DNA from: Planctomycetota bacterium
GTDB taxonomy: Bacteria > Planctomycetota > UBA8742 > UBA2392
Reading direction: 5' to 3'
Assembly (NCBI GenBank): GCA_020638675.1
Contig: JACKID010000001.1
Coordinates: 1,798,001-1,862,000 of the forward strand
Length of the DNA stretch: 64,000 bases
The notes beneath the pieces were generated by a model. The model saw nothing but the letters and a program-made list of their open reading frames with translations, did no database searches and was not told the origin of the DNA. Shown here one piece after another: positions 19,707-29,775 of the stretch (positions are counted from its first letter, which is position 1; each line of letters opens with the position of its first letter). Position numbers and translations under genes: made by a program.

Positions 19707-21314
<1,608 letters not shown>

Positions 21315-21392
21315 TGGACACGCCCCGGATTGCTGGAACCTTGCGGGCCCCAATCGTGTTTCAGGGGCAGACCCTCAGGCAAGGAGACAGCA

Positions 21393-21740
21393 ATGAAGAC
21401 CACTCTCATGGCAGGTGCCGGCGCAATCGTGCTGGTTGCGGCATCGGTGTTCGGCGGTTTGGCGTTGTCGAACGCCAGCGTCGAGGCGCAGAACGCGAGC
21501 GGCTACGAGTACGGCTACCTCGTGGGCGTGCCCCGGCTGGAAAGCTACGAGATTGACCTGAACCGCTGGGCCGGCGCGGAAGCTGACAAGAAGTACCTCG
21601 ACGCGCACGTGTTCGTGTACGAGCAGGGCCAGACGAACTTCGACCGCCAGATCAACAGCCTGCGCAAGCTGAACGAGCTGGCTGACAACGGCTGGGAACT
21701 GGTGGACGCAGACGCAGGAGTCGTGCGTCGCAAGAAGTAG
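21393..21740 (+). CDS. Small anchored protein with DUF4177-like domain
   Basis: This 115-residue protein has an N-terminal signal anchor (MAGAGAIVLVAASVFGGLAL) and a short domain ending LRKLNELADNGWELVDADAG, which matches the helix-strand pattern of DUF4177 (LNxLGxxGWELV). AAGGAG lies at 21381-21386. Its place between groEL2 and dnaJ is odd for an exported protein; it may just share the operon, or monitor envelope stress, which is speculation. Confidence 0.7.
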   Translation: MKTTLMAGAGAIVLVAASVFGGLALSNASVEAQNASGYEYGYLVGVPRLESYEIDLNRWAGAEADKKYLDAHVFVYEQGQTNFDRQINSLRKLNELADNGWELVDADAGVVRRKK

Positions 21741-21757
21741 GGGCATCAAGGCGACAC

Positions 21758-22879
21758 ATGGCAAAGCGTGATTACTACGAAGTGCTGGGTGTCGCCAAGA
21801 ATGCCGGCAAGGCCGAGATCAAGAAGGCCTATCACAAGCTGGCCCTGAAGTACCATCCCGACCGCAACCCCGGCGACGCCGAGGCCGAAGCCAGTTTCAA
21901 GGAAGCGGCTGAGGCGTTCGGCGTGCTGAACGACGACGCCAAGCGCCAGCAGTACGACCAGTTCGGGCACACCGACGGCAACTTCGGCGGCGCGGGCTTC
22001 AACAACGTGGAGGATATCTTCTCCGCCTTCAGCGAAATCTTCGGCGGCAGCAGCGTGTTCGGCGACTTCTTCGGCGGCAGCGCGCGCACGCGCACCGGCG
22101 GCCGAAGGGGTGCAAGCCTGCGCTGCGCGATTGAGCTTGAATTCAGCGACCCGGTTGAGTCCGCGGAAAAGACCATCAGCCTGCGCCGTGCCGAGGCGTG
22201 CGACGAATGCTCAGGCAGCGGCGCAAAGCCCGGGACCAAGCCCAGCCAATGCCCGCAGTGCCAGGGCGCCGGCGTGGTGATGACAAGCGCCGGCTTCTTC
22301 AGCATGCGCAGCACGTGCCCGCGCTGTCACGGGCGCGGCGAAGTCATCACCGACCCGTGCCCGGCCTGCAGCGGAAGCGGGCGCAAGCTGAAAGAGCGCG
22401 AGATCACCATCAAGATTCCCGCAGGCATTGAAGACGGGATGACGCTGCGAATCGCAGGCGAAGGCGAAGCAGGCGAGCAGGGCGGTCCTTCCGGCGACCT
22501 GCTGTGTGACATTCACATCCGGGCGCATCCGCTGTTCAAGCGTGCCGGGGCGGACGTCTATCTTGAGCTGCCGATCGGGTTTGCGCAGGCGGCGCTGGGC
22601 GCAAAGCTGGAAGTGCCGACGCTGCGCGGGCGCAAGGACCTGAAGATTTCCGGCGGCAGCCAGGGCGGCAGCGTAATGCGCATGAAGGGCGAAGGCTTCC
22701 CGCGCCTGGACGGCTACGGGCGCGGAGACCAGCTTGTTGAGCTTGTCGTGGAGGTGCCCAGCAAGCTGACGAAAGAGCAGGAGAAGCTGCTGCGCGAGTT
22801 CGCCGAGACCGAAGAACAGAACATCACGCCGGAGCGCAAGTCGTTCAAGGACAAGTTCAAGAAGCTGTTCAGCAAATGA
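21758..22879 (+). CDS. dnaJ: Chaperone DnaJ
   Basis: This 373-residue co-chaperone has all DnaJ parts in order. The J domain is at the N-terminus with the HPD triad in KYHPDRNPGD, followed by a Gly/Phe-rich linker with FGGSSVFGDFFGG. Four zinc-finger CxxCxGxG repeats follow (CDECSGSG, CPQCQGAG, CPRCHGRG, CPACSGSG), then C-terminal substrate-binding domains with LYFELPI-type strands. It stimulates DnaK ATPase, but no dnaK lies in this window. It starts 17 bases after the preceding gene. Confidence 0.95.
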   Translation: MAKRDYYEVLGVAKNAGKAEIKKAYHKLALKYHPDRNPGDAEAEASFKEAAEAFGVLNDDAKRQQYDQFGHTDGNFGGAGFNNVEDIFSAFSEIFGGSSVFGDFFGGSARTRTGGRRGASLRCAIELEFSDPVESAEKTISLRRAEACDECSGSGAKPGTKPSQCPQCQGAGVVMTSAGFFSMRSTCPRCHGRGEVITDPCPACSGSGRKLKEREITIKIPAGIEDGMTLRIAGEGEAGEQGGPSGDLLCDIHIRAHPLFKRAGADVYLELPIGFAQAALGAKLEVPTLRGRKDLKISGGSQGGSVMRMKGEGFPRLDGYGRGDQLVELVVEVPSKLTKEQEKLLREFAETEEQNITPERKSFKDKFKKLFSK

Positions 22880-22916
22880 GCGCGACGCGCAAGCACGCGT
22901 TCGGCAGGAAGCAGTC

Positions 22917-23564
22917 ATGGCCAAAGACAAACACAACGAAGTGATCCCCGAAGGCGAGCCTCATGAAGGGCACGACGCCGACCAGGCATTGCACGATGCG
23001 GACGCCATGAAGACCGCCGGGGAAGCCCAGGCCGGTGAGCAGATCGTCGAGGACGAGAACCTGTCGCCGAAGCAGCGTGCAAAGAAGCTGCGCAAGCTCG
23101 ACGACGAGGAGCTGCTCGCCGTTGCCGAGCAGGCCGTGAAGGCCGAGCACTGGCTGGAAGTGGCCAAGCGCTCGCAGGCCGAGATGGAGAACACGATCCG
23201 GCGCATCAAGCGCGAGGCGCAGGACGATCTGAAGTTCGCCGCGGGCTCTCTTGTGCGTGAGCTGTTGCCGGTGTTGGACAATCTTTCCCGCGCGTTGCAG
23301 GCCACGGCGCAGAGCAAGGATTTCAAGGCGCTGTTCGAGGGTGTTGAGCTGACGAACAAGATGTTCACCGACGCGCTGGCGCGGCACGGGGTCACTCCGA
23401 TCGAAGCGGAAGGTCGGACGTTTGACCCGGCCGTGCATGAGGCATTGATGACCACGAACAACCCGGACCTTGAAGACAATGCCGTCGCAATGGAGCTCGA
23501 GCGCGGCTGGAAGCTGCATGACCGCGTGCTGCGCGCCTCCAAGGTCCAGGTAAACAAGAAGTAG
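22917..23564 (+). CDS. grpE: Nucleotide exchange factor GrpE
   Basis: This 215-residue protein is the DnaK nucleotide exchange factor. The N-terminal 60 residues are acidic and unstructured, the middle is a long helix (EVAKRSQAEMENTIRRIKRE), and the C-terminal beta part has the GrpE signature around ALARHGVTPIEAEGRTFDPAVHEAL. The order dnaJ then grpE is less common than grpE-dnaK-dnaJ. It is followed within four bases by a zinc-ribbon gene. Confidence 0.93.
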   Translation: MAKDKHNEVIPEGEPHEGHDADQALHDADAMKTAGEAQAGEQIVEDENLSPKQRAKKLRKLDDEELLAVAEQAVKAEHWLEVAKRSQAEMENTIRRIKREAQDDLKFAAGSLVRELLPVLDNLSRALQATAQSKDFKALFEGVELTNKMFTDALARHGVTPIEAEGRTFDPAVHEALMTTNNPDLEDNAVAMELERGWKLHDRVLRASKVQVNKK

Positions 23565-23567
23565 CCC

Positions 23568-23882
23568 ATGCCGACTTACGACTACAAGTGCCCGGATTGC
23601 GGCCACGAGTTCGAAGAATTCCAGACGATGACGGCCAAGCCGATCCGCAAGTGCCCCAAGTGCGGCAAGCGGCGCGTGAAGCGACTGATCGGCACGGGCC
23701 TGCAGCCGATCTTCAAGGGCAGCGGGTTCTACGAGACGGACTACGTGAAGAAGGCCAAGCCGTCCGAAGGCGACAGCAAGCCCGAGGCGAAGCATGAAGC
23801 CAAGACCGAATCAAAGCCCGAGCCCAAGCCGGCCGAGAGCAAACCTGCCAAGTCCGAAAACAAGCCCGCGAAGAAGAAGTAG
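23568..23882 (+). CDS. FmdB-type zinc-ribbon protein
   Basis: This 104-residue protein starts with the FmdB zinc ribbon: MPTYDYKCPDCGHEFEEF, then KCPKCGKRRVKRLI, giving four metal-binding cysteines. The C-terminal half is a low-complexity Lys/Pro/Glu/Ser tail. Members are often called FmdB-family regulatory proteins, but a function is not established. It starts four bases after grpE and seems to end the chaperone cluster. Confidence 0.85.
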   Translation: MPTYDYKCPDCGHEFEEFQTMTAKPIRKCPKCGKRRVKRLIGTGLQPIFKGSGFYETDYVKKAKPSEGDSKPEAKHEAKTESKPEPKPAESKPAKSENKPAKKK

Positions 23883-23916
23883 CGTGGAACAACGCCCGCA
23901 GGGCGTGACAGATGTT

Positions 23917-23943
23917 AGCCCCGGGCGTGAGCCCGGGGTTTGT
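23917..23943 (+). terminator. Rho-independent terminator
   Basis: An 8-bp GC stem (23919-23926 with 23931-23938), a GTGA loop and TTT follow the FmdB gene. A second small hairpin (23892-23906) precedes it. Confidence 0.65.
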
Positions 23944-24036
23944 CGTGATATCGGGAATGAGCCCCGGACGGGCGACACAAGGGCCGCATACCAGCCGGTC
24001 CCTTGCGGTTGCGGCCCTGATGCGCATGCTTAAGCC

Positions 24037-24282
24037 ATGGCCAAGGCACTCAGCAAACGCTGCCCACAATGCAACGCGAAGTTCCGCTACACGGGCGTGA
24101 AGGCGCACCCGTGGTTCCCGTTTTGCAGCGAGCGCTGCAAGACCATCGACCTGGGAGGCTGGCTGAGCAACGAATACGCAATCGTCGAAGACTTGAGCCG
24201 CGGCCACGACCTGAAAGACAAGCTCGACCTCAACGACCCGGACGTAAAGGCCGCGCTCGATGAACTTGAGGGCGAGGGCTAG
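24037..24282 (+). CDS. yacG: YacG-like zinc-ribbon protein
   Basis: This 81-residue protein has the YacG motif: CPQCNAKFRY, then PFCSERCKTIDLGGWLSNEYAI. In Escherichia coli YacG binds and inhibits DNA gyrase; this is family knowledge. The C-terminal acidic part extends beyond the core. It is convergent with truD and their stop codons overlap in one CTAG. Confidence 0.88.
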   Translation: MAKALSKRCPQCNAKFRYTGVKAHPWFPFCSERCKTIDLGGWLSNEYAIVEDLSRGHDLKDKLDLNDPDVKAALDELEGEG

Positions 24283-25445
24283 TACACACGCAGCCCGAGA
24301 CGGCGCGTCACCATCGTCCCGAACATGCCACGGCCCAGATCGAACCTGAGCGTTACGGCCTTGGCGCCCTCGTTCAGTTCGTCATCCACCGGATCGTCCA
24401 TTTCAAAGTTGCCGGGCCACATCAGCGCCTTGCGCGCCGAGGCCTTGAAGCCGGTGCGCTCCAGGCCTTCCACGGCAAGTTGCTCCTGACTGATGCCTTC
24501 CGATTTGAGAACTTCGACCACATGCGGTGCGGCTTCCGGAAAGTCTTCCAGCCGCGTGCCCGGACCGAGCTGCGGCACTTCCATGTCGCGCCAACGCGCA
24601 AGCACTTCGGGAGGAAGCTCGCGGTAGAAAGCCAACTCGCCGGCGCGGTACTTCATGTGTTGCACCGGCACGGCCGCTTTGATCATGCGGCGCACTGTCT
24701 CATTGAACAGCCAGCTCTGGTATGCGGCGACGAACAGCACGCGCAGCGAAGGCGTGATCCGGTCAAAGCACCCGGCCCAGTCACGCGGATTCTTTCGCAG
24801 GTAGTCCACCAGCGCGCGCTCGGGACTGCGCTTCATGCGATGGTGCAGCGTATCCCAGTCGCCCCACAGCTCGTCGGCGAGGCGGCGGTTGTTCTTGTCC
24901 GTCAGGCTCTGCTTGCGGTGGGGGGCAGCGAGGTGCAGGCGCAGGGCTTGCTCGAAGTCGCCGACGGCGAGCGCCCTGCCGATGAACCCGCGCCCGTGGG
25001 CGATACCGCCGAAGCGCTGGTTGTCGTAGTAGTTCGGCAGCCCGAATTGCCTGATCTCGGCGGCGTTGCGCGGGAGCACTTCGAGGTCAGCCTCGCGCAG
25101 GTTGCGCATCGTGATTTCGAAGCGATTGCCGACGATCGAGCCGGCCGTCATCACGGCCGTCGCCTTGCCGACCAGCCGCAGCTCCAGGCGGTCATCTTTC
25201 AGCTTTCCGGGCAGGACACGCGGCGAGCTGATCAACTGGCGGGTCAGCCCGTGCTTGTCCTTCAGCCCCGCGGCAGACAAGTCGCGGGCGTGCATGCCCG
25301 CTTCGCGCGCGATCACGCGCAGTGCCTCGAACGTAGCCAGAGAGCGCTTTGTCAGCTCATAGACGAAAAAACGCCCGGCGGGGTCGGGTGTGAAGCTGCT
25401 GATTTCCTCAACGACAAAGTCTTCCGGCCGGCTCTTGAGCTTCAT
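24279..25445 (-). CDS. truD: tRNA pseudouridine(13) synthase TruD
   Basis: This 388-residue enzyme makes pseudouridine at position 13 of tRNA. The catalytic aspartate is in AGLKDKHG, the TruD hallmark NYYDNQRFGG follows, and the conserved YQSWLFNETVRR block is present. The ATG at 25445 begins the usual family start (KLKSRPEDFVVEEI); upstream in-frame sequence is the tail of the neighbouring gene in another frame. It lies downstream of the TPR gene on the same strand. Confidence 0.93.
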   Translation of the reverse strand: MKLKSRPEDFVVEEISSFTPDPAGRFFVYELTKRSLATFEALRVIAREAGMHARDLSAAGLKDKHGLTRQLISSPRVLPGKLKDDRLELRLVGKATAVMTAGSIVGNRFEITMRNLREADLEVLPRNAAEIRQFGLPNYYDNQRFGGIAHGRGFIGRALAVGDFEQALRLHLAAPHRKQSLTDKNNRRLADELWGDWDTLHHRMKRSPERALVDYLRKNPRDWAGCFDRITPSLRVLFVAAYQSWLFNETVRRMIKAAVPVQHMKYRAGELAFYRELPPEVLARWRDMEVPQLGPGTRLEDFPEAAPHVVEVLKSEGISQEQLAVEGLERTGFKASARKALMWPGNFEMDDPVDDELNEGAKAVTLRFDLGRGMFGTMVTRRLGLRVY

Positions 25446-25477
25446 GGCGGAAGTATGGCGTGGGGGACCCCTTTGGG

Positions 25478-27517
25478 CTAGGAGGCCTTCTTGCGGGCGT
25501 ACTCGAACAGCTTCTCGACGATCGGGTCGCGCTGGCCGGGCACGTTGTCGTGCCAGACCTGAAGCGCGTCGCGCGCCTTTGCGTAGTCGTTGCGCGCGAG
25601 CTGGATTACTCCGTACAGCATCCACGGCGTGCTGCTGAGCGGGCGGGAGTCGCACTCGCGTTTCAGCGCCTCGATGTGCTGCTTGAAGATGTCCTGGTCG
25701 TCGTAGCCGGCGTCGAGCAGAAGCTGGAACTCGCGCGCCTGCTTCGATGCCATGTCCTGCTCAATGAACAACTGTTCCAACTGGCGCGCTGCGTTGTCGT
25801 AGTCGCCGAGCGCGAAGTAACAGCGCAGCAGGCCCAGCGTCAGGTACGGCAGCTTTGCGTCGGCCTCCATCGCCTGCAGGTAGGCAGCCTTGGATTCTTC
25901 ATACTTGCCGGCACGGAACGCGGTGTCGGCTCGGGCCAGCAGCGACTTGGGCGTGGGGTCGTCCTGCATGCCTTCCGGCGTGACGTCGTTGATGTAGTCG
26001 TCCTGCTCAAGCAACCGATCAAGCGCCAGAACGCAGGCGTTGGCAGGTGACTCGATTGCGGCCACCACCAGCTCCGTGCGGGCGCTGTTGTAGCGCCCGC
26101 GCGAGATCTCGACCACGCAATTCAGCAGGCGCGGCAGGCCCACGTTGGGGTCGGCATCACGCACCACCAGGATCTGCTTTCGCCACTCTTCGAACAGCTC
26201 GCGGCTGTTGAAAAGGGCGCGCAGGTGATTGAGTTTCGTTCGCTCATCGTCGCCGACTTTCAGGAACCATGTCTGCATGGCGGTGCTGGCGTTGCTCAAC
26301 TCGCCGCGCCCGACAAGCACGACGAACAGCAGGCGATACACTTCCGGGTCCGCGCCTTCTGTGACGAACGCGTCGAGCACCTTGTAGGCTTCCGTGTAGT
26401 CGCCGCGTCGGATGTGCTTCCGGGCGTCATCGAGCGTTGCGGGCTTTGGCGGCTCATCCGGCTTCACCGGCGGTTTGTCGGGTGCGGGCTCAGGCTGCTC
26501 AGGCTCCGTTGAGTGGGCGGGATCGCTGCTGAGCTGGTGGTCCTCCATCCAGCCCTCGAGGTCGTGGATGAAGTTGTCCAGCTTGTCGAGCAGCAGCCCC
26601 TGCACGCCGGCTTCGGAGGCACTGGCATACCAGCCGTTGGTGAAGTACAGCAGCGCCGCCAGACGGTGGTGCTGGATGCCCGCATTCTCTAGCTTGTCGA
26701 TGCGCGCCGCCGCGTCGGCAACTACACGCCCCGACGGGGACAGCTTCTCCAGCCACGGCATCAGCGTGCCCATGCGGTAGCGGGCGTAGACGTTGGCGGA
26801 CAGCTCAAGTGCCGTCGCGTCCTCGCCCGCGGCGGCGAGCGCGATCACCAGCCCTGCATAGTTCTCGGCTACGGTGGGGGCATCCAGCGCGGCAAATGTG
26901 AACGCTCGCGCGGCGTCTTCCCAGTCGCCTTCGATGAGCGCGCGCTCTCCACGGGACTGGTTGCGGTCTTCGGACTTTGCGTCCACCAGCCTTGAGGCCT
27001 GTGCGTCAGTGCCCGCAAGCTCCTCGGCGCGAACCAGGAAGGCGAGCGCACGCGTCCGGTCGCCGTCCAGCATGAGCACGCATCCGGCCAGGAAGCACAA
27101 CTCCGGGTCTTTCTCGACCTTCCCGGCAAGCTGGGTCAGCCGATCACGCGCGTCGTCCGTGGGCATCAACTTGGCGAGCTTGGGCTGGTCCAGCAGCGCG
27201 TCGCGCTCGGCCGCGAGTGCGCGGCGCAGGTAGCGTGCGGAATCCTCAAAATGGCCGGTCCAGAACAGCGTCAGGGCCATCTGGCGATTTTCTGCTGCAC
27301 CCAGCGGCTGGGCTTTCAGCGCCTTGGCGGCGAATGTCGCCGCGTCGTCCGAGCCCTTGGCCAGCGCGCTCTTCGCTTGCTCCAGCCAGTTTGGAGTCTC
27401 CGTCGCCGGCCCGTCGGCACGCAACGGAGCTGCGCACGCGATCAGCAGCGCGGCGAGAAAAAGACAGGGCGCCCACAGGCAAGGGGGCGCCCCGTTCGAT
27501 GTGCGATGTTGTTTCAC
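25478..27517 (-). CDS. Exported TPR-repeat protein
   Basis: This 679-residue protein has an N-terminal signal peptide (LFLAALLIACAAPLRADG). Repeated helix pairs run from about residue 40 to the end, for example FEDSARYLRRALAAERDAL and YEESKAAYLQAMEADAKLPYL, consistent with TPR solenoids. A proline-rich linker (EPAPDKPPVKPDEPPKP) near residue 350 splits it into two solenoids. LLIAC could be a weak lipobox. It should bind partners outside the cytoplasmic membrane; no partner can be named. It is followed by truD and preceded by a lipoprotein gene only four bases away. Confidence 0.75.
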   Translation of the reverse strand: MKQHRTSNGAPPCLWAPCLFLAALLIACAAPLRADGPATETPNWLEQAKSALAKGSDDAATFAAKALKAQPLGAAENRQMALTLFWTGHFEDSARYLRRALAAERDALLDQPKLAKLMPTDDARDRLTQLAGKVEKDPELCFLAGCVLMLDGDRTRALAFLVRAEELAGTDAQASRLVDAKSEDRNQSRGERALIEGDWEDAARAFTFAALDAPTVAENYAGLVIALAAAGEDATALELSANVYARYRMGTLMPWLEKLSPSGRVVADAAARIDKLENAGIQHHRLAALLYFTNGWYASASEAGVQGLLLDKLDNFIHDLEGWMEDHQLSSDPAHSTEPEQPEPAPDKPPVKPDEPPKPATLDDARKHIRRGDYTEAYKVLDAFVTEGADPEVYRLLFVVLVGRGELSNASTAMQTWFLKVGDDERTKLNHLRALFNSRELFEEWRKQILVVRDADPNVGLPRLLNCVVEISRGRYNSARTELVVAAIESPANACVLALDRLLEQDDYINDVTPEGMQDDPTPKSLLARADTAFRAGKYEESKAAYLQAMEADAKLPYLTLGLLRCYFALGDYDNAARQLEQLFIEQDMASKQAREFQLLLDAGYDDQDIFKQHIEALKRECDSRPLSSTPWMLYGVIQLARNDYAKARDALQVWHDNVPGQRDPIVEKLFEYARKKAS

Positions 27518-27521
27518 AGGC

Positions 27522-28022
27522 CTACTGACCGCCGCCGTTGGCTTCCGGCTTCGCCTTCGGCGCGTGCAACCGGTTGTAGATCGCGTTCGACAACTCGACT
27601 TCGAGATGGTTGTCGCGACCGGCTTCCGTCCACTTGCCGGAGTACATGGCCGTCGGCCCGGATGCGCGCCCGTAGCTCGCGCCCGTGTAGACTTCCTGGC
27701 GTACGATCACGACCGGCTCATACTGCCCGTCCGCGTCGAGCTGCGGGTAGGCCATGATGTGCGTGCGGTATTTCTCGAGGCCGATGGCGCGCTGGTCCGT
27801 CACGACCGTCCAGTTGTTGTACTTCCACTCGACGTCAGGGCGGAACACGGCGTGCTCACCGAAGCGATCGGCGAACTCGTCATGGATCGCATCTTCAACC
27901 GACGAGAAATCGTCGCTGAGATAGTACCCGGCTTGCGCCTTGTAGATGTCGTCCTGGAAAACCGTGCAGCCCGAAAGAGCCACAGTAGCTGCGACAGCAA
28001 ACAGAATGGCGATTCGTTTCAT
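27522..28022 (-). CDS. Hypothetical lipoprotein
   Basis: This 166-residue protein has a clear lipobox (VALSGC at the end of a hydrophobic leader). The mature domain is mixed alpha/beta with YYLSDDFSSVEDAIHDEF and a repeated strand pattern ending HLEVELSNAIYNRLHAP. The C-terminus is Lys/Pro/Gly rich. I do not recognise the family. It ends four bases before the TPR gene starts, so the two are probably co-transcribed. Confidence 0.68.
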   Translation of the reverse strand: MKRIAILFAVAATVALSGCTVFQDDIYKAQAGYYLSDDFSSVEDAIHDEFADRFGEHAVFRPDVEWKYNNWTVVTDQRAIGLEKYRTHIMAYPQLDADGQYEPVVIVRQEVYTGASYGRASGPTAMYSGKWTEAGRDNHLEVELSNAIYNRLHAPKAKPEANGGGQ

Positions 28023-28078
28023 ATCGACTCCACTAACGGCCTGTAGGGGTTGCTGGCCGATGCAAGCGGACTCGGGGT

Positions 28079-29188
28079 CTACAGCCAGTTTACCGGCCTC
28101 GCGGTATGGCGCAAGCGGATACTGCCGTACTCTTTGCGCATCCGCAGGGGCCGGTAGAGCAGTACCCCGACGAGCCCCGCCAGCAGCAACCACAGGCCCG
28201 GTGAGCCTGATTCCTCCGCGGTGCAGCCGCCGCCGCCGCCCTTGTCCTTGTCGCCGCCACCACCAGAGCCGCCGCCCGGCGGGCCCGGCTGCTGGTTCCC
28301 GAAACCGACTTCGCCCGCGCTGGTGCCCGACTCGAAGTCTACTTCAACATTGGCGGTGGTAAGCGTGACGCTTGCCGTGGCCGTGCCGGAGAAAGACCCG
28401 CCGCTGCAGGTCAGGTTCCAGCTGCCCGCCGAGCAGGCAAGTGACCATCCGCCGCCGGTTGTCGTGACCGTGTTGACCGAGCTTGGCCCGCTGGCCGAGA
28501 CAGTGACGCCGGAGATTCCTTCACCCTGGTCGTAGCGCCCGTTGCTGTTGGCGTCGCTGTAAACCACGCCCGTCAGCCAGACCGGGTTGGTGTCGTGCCG
28601 CCCGGTGTGGATCGCCCAGTACGCGCCGGCGTTGTAGCCCGACTGCGGGGCGAGGCCTTCAGCATAGCCGGTGCCGATCTCGCGGAACGCCTGGTTGAAC
28701 GAGTCCATCGCGAGCAGATGTTTGCGGTGGCCCAGCGACGGCACGCCGGCGTCGATGATCAGCGCCTTCAGTGCGGCCTGCGGGGAATAACTGATCGAGC
28801 CCCCCGTCGTGAAAATGCACGCGATCGATTCGATGTAGTTGTTGGTCAGCGTCCAGCCCGACGGCAGTGCGTAGCCCGCGTCGTCGGCCATCTTGTTCGG
28901 CCAGTCGCCGGTCACGCTGCTCTGGTGGGCGAAGTAGCCGTTGGCCGCCATCTCGGCCGAGTGAAAGCGTGAGGATTGAACCAGGTTCAGGTTCAACGCG
29001 AGCGGGGGCTGGGCGGCAACGCCGCTCAGGATTCCGCCGAGGCTGTTTTCGGTGTCGTATTGCTGCGGGTCGCTGCGCGCGCGGTTCAGCTCATAGATGA
29101 AAGCCATTTCCGCGGCGGTGGGCGCCTGTTGGGCAATGAGCGGCGCGCAAAGCGAGAGCGCTGCGACGACGAATATCCATCGTGCCAT
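28079..29188 (-). CDS. CAP-domain secreted protein with CTERM-like tail
   Basis: This 369-residue exported protein has a signal peptide and an SCP/CAP (CRISP/PR-1) domain at about residues 30-200. Visible blocks are ELNRARSDP, SSRFHSAEMAANGYFAHQSS and VPSLGHRKHLLAMDSFNQAF. A strand-rich SdrD_B-like domain follows (VVYSDANSNGRYDQGEGI) with two cysteines. The end is a Gly-rich spacer, a GGGGGCTAEE cysteine motif, a hydrophobic helix and a basic stop, resembling MYXO- or Synerg-type CTERM sorting signals. A further 17 residues after the basic cluster is unusual. Confidence 0.8.
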   Translation of the reverse strand: MARWIFVVAALSLCAPLIAQQAPTAAEMAFIYELNRARSDPQQYDTENSLGGILSGVAAQPPLALNLNLVQSSRFHSAEMAANGYFAHQSSVTGDWPNKMADDAGYALPSGWTLTNNYIESIACIFTTGGSISYSPQAALKALIIDAGVPSLGHRKHLLAMDSFNQAFREIGTGYAEGLAPQSGYNAGAYWAIHTGRHDTNPVWLTGVVYSDANSNGRYDQGEGISGVTVSASGPSSVNTVTTTGGGWSLACSAGSWNLTCSGGSFSGTATASVTLTTANVEVDFESGTSAGEVGFGNQQPGPPGGGSGGGGDKDKGGGGGCTAEESGSPGLWLLLAGLVGVLLYRPLRMRKEYGSIRLRHTARPVNWL

Positions 29189-29268
29189 GGACTTCTCCGG
29201 GGCAGGTTTCGCCGTTCTACGCGCAACGATTGTACGCGATGGGCTCGAATCGACCAAACGCAATCGCG

Positions 29269-29775
29269 TCAGGGGTTCTGCAGCATCTTGCGCATGATGA
29301 TGCGCGTGCCGGGGCGATCCACGGCCGCGAGGCTGCCGGACGCGATGAAGCCTTCCTGCAGGTTGAGGATCATCATGCCCGGGTTGTCGCCCCAGGTGTG
29401 GGTCTCGACGTACAGGCAACCCTGCCCCGCCGCCCATTCGTGCTGCAGGCGGGTGAGCGCCCGGTAGAGCCCCTTGCGTCTGTGAAACGGATGCACGCCG
29501 CCCAGCCACGAGTAGAAGCACTCGCGCCGGTTGCCGGTGCGATAGCCGAGTTTGTACGCGACCATTTTCGCATCCGGTGCAAACGCGGTCAGCACTAGCG
29601 GATCACGCCCGGCAAGTGCGGCCTGCAACTCGCCGAGCAAGCCCTGCTTTTTTTCGTCGGTGGCATAGGCGCGTGACGGCAGGACTTCGTGATGAAGCTC
29701 GACCAGAGGCGCAAGCTCATCCGGCGTCAGCCCGATTTCGCGGATCGTGTAGTCGCCGTGAGTCGCCTCGATCAT
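29269..29775 (-). CDS. GNAT-family N-acetyltransferase
   Basis: This 168-residue protein has the GNAT fold. The acetyl-CoA-binding motif A is SWLGGVHPFHRRKGLYRAL, preceded by a beta-strand pair (VLTAFAPDAKMVAYKLGY), and motif B follows as GDNPGMMILNLQEGF. The substrate cannot be told. Its ATG overlaps the stop of the PHP gene by four bases (ATGA), so the genes are translationally coupled. Confidence 0.82.
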   Translation of the reverse strand: MIEATHGDYTIREIGLTPDELAPLVELHHEVLPSRAYATDEKKQGLLGELQAALAGRDPLVLTAFAPDAKMVAYKLGYRTGNRRECFYSWLGGVHPFHRRKGLYRALTRLQHEWAAGQGCLYVETHTWGDNPGMMILNLQEGFIASGSLAAVDRPGTRIIMRKMLQNP

